This document shows, one piece after another, positions 20,781 to 27,947 of a stretch of 64,000 nt of DNA; position 1 is the stretch's first letter, and each line of letters starts with the position of its first letter. The notes beneath the pieces were generated by a model. It saw only the letters and a program-made list of their open reading frames with translations. It had not been told where the DNA came from and searched no databases. Both the position numbers and the translations under genes were made by a program. The stretch covers positions 22,760-86,759 of the forward strand of contig VYCF01000011.1 in the NCBI GenBank assembly GCA_009844085.1, in the 5' to 3' direction. This stretch comes from Gammaproteobacteria bacterium (GTDB taxonomy: Bacteria; Pseudomonadota; Gammaproteobacteria; Pseudomonadales; Pseudohongiellaceae).

Positions 20781-21473
20781 TCAGTACACGCCGTAGTGCC
20801 GCGCCAGGAAATTGAAGGTGTTGCGAAGGTGCTCCTCTCCGACCAGGTCCGCCTTGGCGAAGCGGGCGGCGTCAGCGGGGATGGGCTGACTGTCGGGGCT
20901 CCTCATCTGCGATTCCGCCGCTCGCTCCATTAGTACGAAGCGCGCCACCGCCGAGGCAACGGAAGCCCCGGCGGCAAGCAGGCCATGGCTGCGCAGAATC
21001 ACCGAATTGTTTTGACCCATGCTCTGCGCAATCCGTGAACCGGCCGTGAGGCTTTGCACCTGCACTTCCTCGTCGTCGAACAGGGCGCAGTCTTCAAAGA
21101 AAATGCAGGCTTCCTGAGTGACGGGCTCAAGCACACGGTTTCGGGATGAAAACGCCGTACCCCAGGATGTGTGCGTGTGAGCCACGCTGCCTATGTCGCC
21201 ACGCGCGGCGAGGATCGGCTGATGAATGTGATAGCCCGGCAAGTTGACTGAGCCTGTGCCGGACACCACCTGGCCATCCCGGTCGATCAGCACCATGACG
21301 TCGGCGGTGGCTTCCGGGAACGTAATCCCGTAGCCGAGCATCCAGAAACAATCGATGCGTTCGGGATCCCGCGCGCTGATATGACCATCGCCCAGGTCGC
21401 CCCAGCCGAGCGCCCCGAAAACCCGATACGCTCGCGCCAGTTCCTCACACAATGCTGTTTGGTCTTCCGTCAT
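20781..21473 (-). CDS. class II aldolase/adducin family protein
   Basis: Predicted zinc-dependent aldolase or decarboxylase of the fuculose-phosphate aldolase fold, 230 residues. Metal ligands are visible as HTHTSWGTAF and the distal His in RSHGLLAAG; the catalytic acid region is near GDIGSV. The gene converges on PQQ paralog 2 with 14 bases between stops. Downstream of a GST-like gene on the same strand. Substrate cannot be told from sequence; members cleave phosphorylated and free hydroxy-keto compounds. Confidence 0.85.
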   Translation of the reverse strand: MTEDQTALCEELARAYRVFGALGWGDLGDGHISARDPERIDCFWMLGYGITFPEATADVMVLIDRDGQVVSGTGSVNLPGYHIHQPILAARGDIGSVAHTHTSWGTAFSSRNRVLEPVTQEACIFFEDCALFDDEEVQVQSLTAGSRIAQSMGQNNSVILRSHGLLAAGASVASAVARFVLMERAAESQMRSPDSQPIPADAARFAKADLVGEEHLRNTFNFLARHYGVY

Positions 21474-21501
21474 TATCGAAGATGCTACGAAATGCTCAGG
21501 A

Positions 21502-22518
21502 TCAGTTTATCAGGAGGGCTTCACAGCCAGTCCCCGCGAACATGGCGTCAATTGTACTTCGCGCCGTTGAATCCAGCGCATCGTACTCCGCGCGAATCCA
21601 GTCTACGCAGTGAGCCTGATAGGGAAAAGTCTTTTGCCGCCAGGGTTTGTCATCGACCAGGCATTCCACCTTCGACTCTCCGGCTTGAAAGGCGGCCGCG
21701 TTGGCCAACATGACCGGCACGTAGGTTCTCCCTATTTCCTCAAGCAATGCCAAAAGTGTTTGCGGCACGTCTGCGTCCGGGAACCAGTGTTGCGGTTCCG
21801 GTTCCAGGCCGGACAGATCTTCAGTGAGCGAAACCCACGAATAGACTCGCGGAGCCTGTTGCAAAGCTATACCGGACGAAGTCGGATCGAATTGGGCCAA
21901 TTGAGTGAGCTGTCCGAATACCGCAAAGTCCGAGGCGCCGGGCCGTTTGCCCATGAGGAACGGATGGCGTTCGAGATGCCGGGTAAACAGTCGCAGAAAT
22001 CGCTTGTAGCTGGCCTCGATTATCGGCGCCGTCGTCGCGTTGGATCCCACCACGTAAAGGCGATCGATCTGGCGTTGGCCGAACTGTTTCGAGGCTTCCG
22101 CGAGCGACTTGTCGGGCGCGGTGATATCCCCCCAATAGGGAAGAATCCTGGCAGCCATTTCCGCGTCAGCCTCAAAGTGCCAGCGGTAGTGAAACATCGC
22201 CTTGGTCAGCCATTCGTCGGCGTAGTCCTCAAGCAGGTAGTCAAGAAAGCGAAGCACGGGACTGTCCGGGATAACCGAACGGCCGGCATGTTCGTTTTCT
22301 AGCCGGCGAAGGATATGGGTTGAATCGATATGCGCTTCAAACTTGCCGTCATCGTCCTGGAAATAAAAGACGGGGATAAGATTCACTTTGGGTTGCGGCA
22401 GTCCCCTGGTCTCACCGTGTCGAGCGTGCAGATAGCGGTAGGGCAACCGCCGGTATCGCAACAGGCTGAGCATCTTCCGGGTGTAGGGGGAGCCGGGCAG
22501 GCCTTTCAGGAGAATCAT
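21502..22518 (-). CDS. glutathione S-transferase-like protein
   Basis: The product (338 residues from ATG 22518) begins MILLKGLPGSPYTRKMLSLL, a thioredoxin-fold GST N-terminal domain with a SPYT active-site-like turn, followed by IPVFYFQ and DSTHILRRLE, which correspond to the cis-Pro and glutathione-binding loops. The C-terminal half is helical and longer than in ordinary GSTs (about 210-230 residues). An in-frame GTG at 22572 would add 18 residues; neither start has a clear ribosome binding site. Possibly co-transcribed with the aldolase gene 28 bases downstream. Confidence 0.78.
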   Translation of the reverse strand: MILLKGLPGSPYTRKMLSLLRYRRLPYRYLHARHGETRGLPQPKVNLIPVFYFQDDDGKFEAHIDSTHILRRLENEHAGRSVIPDSPVLRFLDYLLEDYADEWLTKAMFHYRWHFEADAEMAARILPYWGDITAPDKSLAEASKQFGQRQIDRLYVVGSNATTAPIIEASYKRFLRLFTRHLERHPFLMGKRPGASDFAVFGQLTQLAQFDPTSSGIALQQAPRVYSWVSLTEDLSGLEPEPQHWFPDADVPQTLLALLEEIGRTYVPVMLANAAAFQAGESKVECLVDDKPWRQKTFPYQAHCVDWIRAEYDALDSTARSTIDAMFAGTGCEALLIN

Positions 22519-22673
22519 TCGATTGCTTGGCTTCTTTCCGCTGAGGCTATCCGCATTCGTCCTGCTTGTCACGCCCGCCGGGCGTTATTCCAGGGAGCGA
22601 GGTTTACACCGGCAACCGGTAGCGCGTAGAGTGCGAGGGATTGACCACTCAACCTGTTTTCCGGGAGTTTCGC

Positions 22674-23855
22674 ATGACCCATCGCCGACAGTTTCTCAAG
22701 TATCTGGCTGCCAGTCCGTTGCTTACCAATTTTTCCGCTTTCGCCCAGGAAGTGGAGGAAACGCTGGGAGAACGACTGACCGACCCCAGCGAAGTCATCA
22801 ACGTTTTCGAAATGGAGGCATTGGCCCGGGAGAAATTGCCGCCCGCCCATTTCGGCTACCTGGCGACAGGCGTGGACAGCGACGAGACGATTCGCGCGAA
22901 TCGCGAAGGCTTCAGTCGTTTTCAGATAAAACCGCGGCGGCTTGTCGACGTAAGCGATGTAGACACATCGATCGATCTGCTGGGCACCGAGACCGGATCA
23001 CCGATCGTACTTTGCCCGGTGGCAAGCCAGGGCGCCTACCACGCCGAAGCGGAATTGGGCTCGGCCAGGGCTGCCAGAGCGAAAGGGCATCACATGATTC
23101 TGTCCACGCAGTCATCGACTTCCGTCGAGGCGGTGACAGAAGCTCGCGGGGCGCCGATCTGGCATCAACTGTATGCAACGAATCGCTGGGAAAATACCGT
23201 GCAGATGTTGCAACGGGCGGAAGCGGCGGGGTGCACCGCGGTGTGCCTGACAATCGATTTGCCCGGCGGGCGAAATACCGAAACCCAGGCGCGAATGACC
23301 CGTTCCGATACGCGGGATTGCACCGTCTGCCATACAGGGCAGCTAAAGCCGATATTCGACGGCCTGGATATGCAGGGAGCGAGCTTGAACAATCCCGCCA
23401 TGACCTGGGAGGTGATCGGACGCATGAAGGAAGTTACCGACATGAAAGTGATCATCAAGGGCGTTGAAGTCGCTTTTGATGCCGCCATGGCGGTGCAGAG
23501 CGGCGCGGACGGCATCGTGGTTTCGAATCACGGCGGCAGAGCGACCGAAACGGGCAGAGGCACGATTGAATGCCTGCCGGAAGTCGTAGCCGCCGTAAAC
23601 GGACGCATTCCCATCGTGATCGACGGCGGCTTTCGCCGCGGCACCGATGTATTCAAGGCGCTTGCCCTGGGCGCCTCCGCGGTGGGTATCGGCAGGCCCT
23701 ATTGTTTCGGGCTGGGCGCCTTCGGACAGGCAGGCGTGGAGCGGGTTCTGGACCTGCTGAACCGCGAGCTGCTGATCGCCATGCGCGGCAGTGGAACCAC
23801 AAGCGTCGACGCGATCGGGCCCGAGTATGTGCACGGCCTGGGTCAACGGGCCTGA
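22674..23855 (+). CDS. FMN-dependent alpha-hydroxy-acid oxidase/dehydrogenase, Tat-exported
   Basis: Flavoenzyme of the lactate/glycolate oxidase family that oxidises a 2-hydroxy acid to a 2-keto acid. ATG at 22674 follows GGGAGT and gives the N-terminus MTHRRQFLKYLAASPLL, a twin-arginine signal, so folded enzyme with FMN is probably exported. The catalytic His286 lies in SNHGGR, and IDGGFRRGTDVFKALALGA is the FMN-phosphate site. Family members are normally cytosolic or membrane-peripheral, so export is unusual. The next gene, an exported hydratase-like protein, starts 20 bases downstream. Confidence 0.9.
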   Translation: MTHRRQFLKYLAASPLLTNFSAFAQEVEETLGERLTDPSEVINVFEMEALAREKLPPAHFGYLATGVDSDETIRANREGFSRFQIKPRRLVDVSDVDTSIDLLGTETGSPIVLCPVASQGAYHAEAELGSARAARAKGHHMILSTQSSTSVEAVTEARGAPIWHQLYATNRWENTVQMLQRAEAAGCTAVCLTIDLPGGRNTETQARMTRSDTRDCTVCHTGQLKPIFDGLDMQGASLNNPAMTWEVIGRMKEVTDMKVIIKGVEVAFDAAMAVQSGADGIVVSNHGGRATETGRGTIECLPEVVAAVNGRIPIVIDGGFRRGTDVFKALALGASAVGIGRPYCFGLGAFGQAGVERVLDLLNRELLIAMRGSGTTSVDAIGPEYVHGLGQRA

Positions 23856-23875
23856 AAGTGCGATGGGAAGGAGCC

Positions 23876-24814
23876 ATGATTGGAAGAGTCGGACTTGACC
23901 TCTCATGGTTCCGGGTCTGTGCGTTGCTGGTCGGAGTGGTCTGTGCGGGAAGCGCTTTAAGCCAAGCTGATTCGCCCGCGGACGAGGCGGAAGTTCGCGC
24001 CGCTGTCGGGGCGATGCTGGACGACTTTCTCAACGTCAGGGCGATACGTCCATTTGCGCCCGAGTTGTCGCTGGAAGAAGCGTATCGCTGGCAGGACGAA
24101 CTGGTGGATATGCTGCGCCCGACCTGGGGAGAGGTAGTCGGCTACAAGACGGGCGGACACAATCCCGGCCCCAGCAGTCCGTACTTTCCGCCCGGCGGCA
24201 TCAGGGCGCAGATGCTGTCCGGCATGTTCGTGAGCGACGGCGCCGCGGTCCGGGTCGACGAGATGGGAGCGGAAAGTTTCCTCGAAGCCGACTTCGCCTT
24301 TCGCGTAGGCAGCGAGTCCATCAACGAGGCGCGAACCGACCTCGAAATACTCGCCGCGCTCGAAGCCTTCGTTCCGTTCGCCGAGGTGCCCGACCCGACC
24401 GCCGAGCCGGACGATAACGCAACGGTTCGCGCCGTGGTCGGAAACATGACCAGCCGAATTGCCTTGACCGGCGAACCCGTACCCATGGAGCCGACCGAAG
24501 AGTGGCTGGATCGATTGAACAACATGGAATACGCCGTACTCGACGAGAACGGCAGCGTGATCGAGCGGCGCTCGATGGCGGACTGGTACCAACCCATCGA
24601 CGTGGTCAGATGGCTCCGGGACCACTTGCAGACTTACGGCAAGAAACTGATGCCGGGGCAACTGCTATCCCTGGGCAATCTCGGCATCAACCGGCCGTTT
24701 TTCGAAGGAACTACAAGGGGCGATGTCTACACCGGCAACCGGTACCGCGTGGAGTATTACGGCCTGAGGGCCGACGGGCAACCGGCCACGGTAACCATCA
24801 ACCTCGTCCGCTGA
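23876..24814 (+). CDS. exported 2-keto-4-pentenoate hydratase/4-oxalocrotonate decarboxylase-like protein
   Basis: The 312-residue product belongs to the FAH-superfamily hydratase/decarboxylase branch (MhpD/DmpH-like): GYKTGG, FLEADFAFRV with acidic metal ligands (E and E/D), and PGQLLSLGNLG near the end. ATG at 23876 follows GGAAGGAG. Residues 8-30 form a signal peptide (VCALLVGVVCAGSALSQA), so it should act in the periplasm, which is not the usual place for this family. Directly follows the exported hydroxy-acid oxidase; the two likely handle successive 2-keto-acid intermediates. Confidence 0.82.
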   Translation: MIGRVGLDLSWFRVCALLVGVVCAGSALSQADSPADEAEVRAAVGAMLDDFLNVRAIRPFAPELSLEEAYRWQDELVDMLRPTWGEVVGYKTGGHNPGPSSPYFPPGGIRAQMLSGMFVSDGAAVRVDEMGAESFLEADFAFRVGSESINEARTDLEILAALEAFVPFAEVPDPTAEPDDNATVRAVVGNMTSRIALTGEPVPMEPTEEWLDRLNNMEYAVLDENGSVIERRSMADWYQPIDVVRWLRDHLQTYGKKLMPGQLLSLGNLGINRPFFEGTTRGDVYTGNRYRVEYYGLRADGQPATVTINLVR

Positions 24815-24826
24815 TCAAAACGAAAA

Positions 24827-24858
24827 GAGCGCCGGCCGGATAATTCCGGCCGGCGCTC
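24827..24858 (-). terminator. intrinsic terminator for the FAH-like gene
   Basis: Perfect 14-bp stem (arms 24827-24840 and 24845-24858) with a four-base loop; on the minus strand it is followed by TTTT (24826-24823). It sits between two convergent genes and could also attenuate rightward transcripts. Confidence 0.85.
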
Positions 24859-24886
24859 CCTGCTAACCTGGAACTGTATTTAACGC

Positions 24887-26047
24887 CTAGCGGTCGCGGT
24901 AAGTGGCTGTCGGGGGCAATTGTGCTCCGGACAAGTCAGCCGGAATATCGCGCTCGGCGACGACTGTGTGCGAAATCGTGCCGATTCCCTCGATGCTGGC
25001 GCTGATGTTCTCACCGTCAACCAGATAACCCGAGCCCGTGGCGCGCTGAACCCGGCCTGCGCCGGTGCCGCCGGAGGTGCCGCTTTGCAGCACGTCGCCG
25101 GGGAACACGGTGATCAGGGACGAAGCGTACTCGATCAGCTCAGGAATGTTGTGGATCATGTCGCCGGCCTGGGCTTCCTGAACCGTCACGCCGTCGATAA
25201 CGGTGATCTGGTGCAGGCGCTCCATCGGATCGCCGTAAAACTCCTTGGGCACGATCCAGGGTCCGTGCGGGGCGAAGGTGTCATGGCCCTTGCCGACGAA
25301 CCAGTCCGAACCCGAACCGTAACCGCCCGGCGGGCGGCCGCCGCGGTCGGAAACGTCCATGGCGACCATGTAACCGAATACGTGATCGTAGGCGCGGTTG
25401 GCCGAGATGTACTTGCCGGTCTTGCCGAAGACGATGGCCATCTCCACTTCGTACTCGATCTCGTCGCGGCCGAAGGGCATGACGATGTCGTCACCGTCGC
25501 CGATCACCGCCCCGCGCGTGGGCTTGAGGAACAGGTAGGGCACGCCGCGGTTTTCCTGGCGCTGGCGGGTGCGTTCCGCCAGTTGCTGCGGGGTGCAACC
25601 TTCGCAGGCGTGGGTATAGAAGTTCACCGCCGCGTTCATGATCTTGCTGGGGTACTGGATCGGCGCCTGGATGTCGACGGAGTCCACCGGATGCACATAG
25701 GCGGTGTCGCCGCCGAGCAGGTCTTCCGCGACCAGCCAGTTCATGAGTTCGTAGAGCCGGAATTTCAGGCCGTACTCGTATTGCTCGATCAGCCCGACCA
25801 TATCCCCGGGCATTTCCATATCGCTGTATTGCCATTGCATCTGCATGGCGCGGTTCGCGGCATCGAGGTCAACGATCAGCGAGTCGTCGCGTACGACGAG
25901 GCCCACGAACGGTGTGTCGTTCACCGCAAAGGTGCCGACCTTGAAGGGCTCGACGGACTCCGTGGCCTGGGCCAGGGCCTGGCCGGAGACGGCGACAATC
26001 GCCAGCGCCGCGGCGAACATCAAGCTGGAAACGGACTTTCGTATCAT
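24887..26047 (-). CDS. exported fumarylacetoacetate hydrolase (FAH) family protein
   Basis: The 386-residue protein has a clear Sec signal (MIRKSVSSLMFAAALAIVAV..GQALAQ) followed by a FAH-type fold: NAAVNFYTHA, FLKPTRGAVIGDGDDI, the metal-ligand segment EIEYEVEMAIVFGK (Glu/Glu) with a later Asp in AMDVSDRGGR, and GDVLQSGTSGGTGAG. These are the ligands of a Mg/Mn-dependent C-C hydrolase or decarboxylase. Cysteines CEGC are unusual and could form a disulfide in the periplasm. Convergent with the hydratase-like gene and probably acting on a related keto acid. Confidence 0.85.
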   Translation of the reverse strand: MIRKSVSSLMFAAALAIVAVSGQALAQATESVEPFKVGTFAVNDTPFVGLVVRDDSLIVDLDAANRAMQMQWQYSDMEMPGDMVGLIEQYEYGLKFRLYELMNWLVAEDLLGGDTAYVHPVDSVDIQAPIQYPSKIMNAAVNFYTHACEGCTPQQLAERTRQRQENRGVPYLFLKPTRGAVIGDGDDIVMPFGRDEIEYEVEMAIVFGKTGKYISANRAYDHVFGYMVAMDVSDRGGRPPGGYGSGSDWFVGKGHDTFAPHGPWIVPKEFYGDPMERLHQITVIDGVTVQEAQAGDMIHNIPELIEYASSLITVFPGDVLQSGTSGGTGAGRVQRATGSGYLVDGENISASIEGIGTISHTVVAERDIPADLSGAQLPPTATYRDR

Positions 26048-26249
26048 TTTCCTACTCCCATGCTGAAGATGAAAACGATGAAAAGAACACCTTTCATCGC
26101 ATTGGTATCAGGGAAGTCGAGCATATGGGGAAAAGATAGATGAGTCAAAGGGGTGTGCGGGTTGCAAGAATTTTGGCTTACGGCGGTCTTAGTCAATATG
26201 TACATCGCCTTGAAATACATGTTGCCGCGCAATTTGCATATGGACTATT

Positions 26250-26567
26250 ATGGACTATGTTTTTGAAAAGCAACGGCAATCCGTGAATCATAATCCTCCA
26301 TCCCGTCAACGAATCTGGACGGTCGCTGAAGCCAAGGCGCGTCTCTCCGAAATTTTGCGGCTCGCTGAGAAAGAAGGTCCGCAACGGATAGGCGCGCGCC
26401 GCGCCTTCGTGGTCGTTCCCGCCGATTTGTGGAATTCAGGTCGGGACAAGCGCAAACCGTTAGGTCGATGGCTTGTCGAGAACTTACCTCAGGGCGTCGA
26501 GCTTGAGCTCCCGGATCGAAGTTCGAGCCGGGAGGCGCCATTCCAGGAAGAGAACGAAGCGAAATGA
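26250..26567 (+). CDS. Phd/YefM-type antitoxin
   Basis: Antitoxin partner of the PIN toxin that follows. The 105-residue frame carries the family core WTVAEAKARLSEILRLAEKEGPQRI then AFVVVPADLW (split here: WTVAEAKARLSEIL, EGPQRIGARRAFVVVP). ATG at 26250 gives an extended N-terminus; a GTG at 26283 is an alternative that starts closer to the conserved core. The stop overlaps the toxin start (ATGA). A ten-base tandem repeat (TATGGACTAT twice, 26238-26257) covers the start and could be an operator. Confidence 0.8.
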   Translation: MDYVFEKQRQSVNHNPPSRQRIWTVAEAKARLSEILRLAEKEGPQRIGARRAFVVVPADLWNSGRDKRKPLGRWLVENLPQGVELELPDRSSSREAPFQEENEAK

Positions 26568-26983
26568 CGGGCTTTCTGCTCGACACTAATGTCGTATCGG
26601 AGGTTGTTCGCGAGTTACCCAACCCCGGCGTGACTCGCTTCCTCACTGACAATGGTGATTTGTGGATATCAACGATTGCAATTCACGAACTTGAATTCGG
26701 ATTGCAACTTCTGGCCAAAGGGCGAAGGCAATCCGCTTTGCGCGAAGGAATATCCCGGTTCGTTGACACATACACGGATCGAATCCTGCCGATCTGCCAC
26801 GAAAGCGCGAAATGGGCGGCAATCCTGAGAGTGCAGGCAAAGCGATCCGGCCGCGTACTCGATCTGGCGGACGCTCTTGTCGCCGGAGTGGCCATTGCCA
26901 ACAATCTGACATTAGCCACCAGGAACCTTCGGCACTTCGACAATTTGGCCATGAGCGCCATAAGTCCCTGGAAGAACGCCTGA
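26564..26983 (+). CDS. VapC-like PIN-domain toxin
   Basis: PIN ribonuclease toxin of 139 residues: FLLDTNVVSE at the start, ELEFGL, and LDLADALVAGVA plus LATRNLRHF for the remaining acids and the PIN C-terminus. It overlaps its antitoxin by four bases. It resembles the first toxin in this window only in family traits; the antitoxins are of different fold, so the two modules are independent. Confidence 0.87.
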   Translation: MTGFLLDTNVVSEVVRELPNPGVTRFLTDNGDLWISTIAIHELEFGLQLLAKGRRQSALREGISRFVDTYTDRILPICHESAKWAAILRVQAKRSGRVLDLADALVAGVAIANNLTLATRNLRHFDNLAMSAISPWKNA

Positions 26984-27008
26984 AGGCACATTCCGGCGTT
27001 GGGTGTCC

Positions 27009-27086
27009 TCACCACGGGCCTGCGATGGTTACGGCCAGGGCCAGCAAGGCGAGGGCGGGCAGAAATACGTTGGCGGGTCTTTTCAT
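27009..27086 (-). CDS. possible 25-residue membrane peptide
   Basis: A short frame reads MKRPANVFLPALALLALAV then TIAGPW and a stop. AGGTG lies eight bases upstream of the ATG. The peptide is basic at the start and otherwise one hydrophobic helix, as in small membrane proteins. No homology can be judged at this length. It lies alone between the VapC-like toxin and the PEBP gene. Confidence 0.35.
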   Translation of the reverse strand: MKRPANVFLPALALLALAVTIAGPW

Positions 27087-27201
27087 CACTGCACCTGGAA
27101 TCTGACGAAGTTGATAGGTAGAGGCTATCTGCTACCGCATGTATGCAGTCGACAACCTGCAAGCGCCCGGCCGTCCAGCCGGACGCGTCAGGTCGATCCG
27201 C

Positions 27202-27780
27202 TTATTCCGTGTGCTGGTAATGCCCCATCAGCATGCCGGTGGCCAGGACGTGACCGTCGATGGCTTCGAGCAACTGGTCCTTGTTCAGACCGGGTTCGAG
27301 ACCGAGATCGGCGTCGATGGCGTAGACCCGGAAGTGATAGGCGTGGAGATGGCCGTTATCGGGCGGGCGCGGGCCGAAGTAGCCGGGCCGGTTGAGCCCG
27401 TTGTGGCCGTTGATCGCGCCTTCAAGACCGTCAATGCCCATGACTGCGGCGTCGGTAGCCATTCCAGCCGGGAGGCCGGCGGCGCCCGCAGGAATGTTGT
27501 ACACGACCCAGTGTACGAAGGGATTCTCCATCATGCCGATCGTGACGACTTCCGGGTCGTCGCAGATCAGCGCCAGTTGCACCGTGCCTTCGGGCAGGTT
27601 CGACCAGGACAGGTCGATCGACGTGTTGTCTCCATAGGCGGAGTTTGCAAGCGGGACCATGCCGTGATGTTCGAAGACGGAACTCGTAACCGTAATGGTT
27701 TCGGGTATGTCCTGCGCAAAAGCGGCGAACGAAAACAGCAATGCCACCATGGCGCCGGCAACAAAATTCAACTTCTTCAT
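27202..27780 (-). CDS. exported YbhB/YbcL family (PEBP-like) protein
   Basis: Phosphatidylethanolamine-binding-protein fold, 192 residues. ATG at 27780 follows GAGG and gives a signal peptide (FVAGAMVALLFSFAAFAQ). The ligand-site motifs are visible: LALICDDPEV, HWVVYNIPA, and GYFGPRPPDNGHLHAYHFRV (the GPRPP-H segment of the anion site). Bacterial members have no settled role. Divergent from the DUF1592 gene. Confidence 0.9.
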   Translation of the reverse strand: MKKLNFVAGAMVALLFSFAAFAQDIPETITVTSSVFEHHGMVPLANSAYGDNTSIDLSWSNLPEGTVQLALICDDPEVVTIGMMENPFVHWVVYNIPAGAAGLPAGMATDAAVMGIDGLEGAINGHNGLNRPGYFGPRPPDNGHLHAYHFRVYAIDADLGLEPGLNKDQLLEAIDGHVLATGMLMGHYQHTE

Positions 27781-27947
27781 GGATAAATCCTCAAGGATTA
27801 TGGTTGTCGGCGCAATACTACAGATTGCCGGCGGTGTTGACCAATCCGCGGGAATCGGCTCGACGGCGAGGTTGTTGAAATTTGTAACTTCATGATCTGG
27901 TGAGGCAATGCTATTCTTGATCGGATATGGCAAGGGTTCCATCGGAC

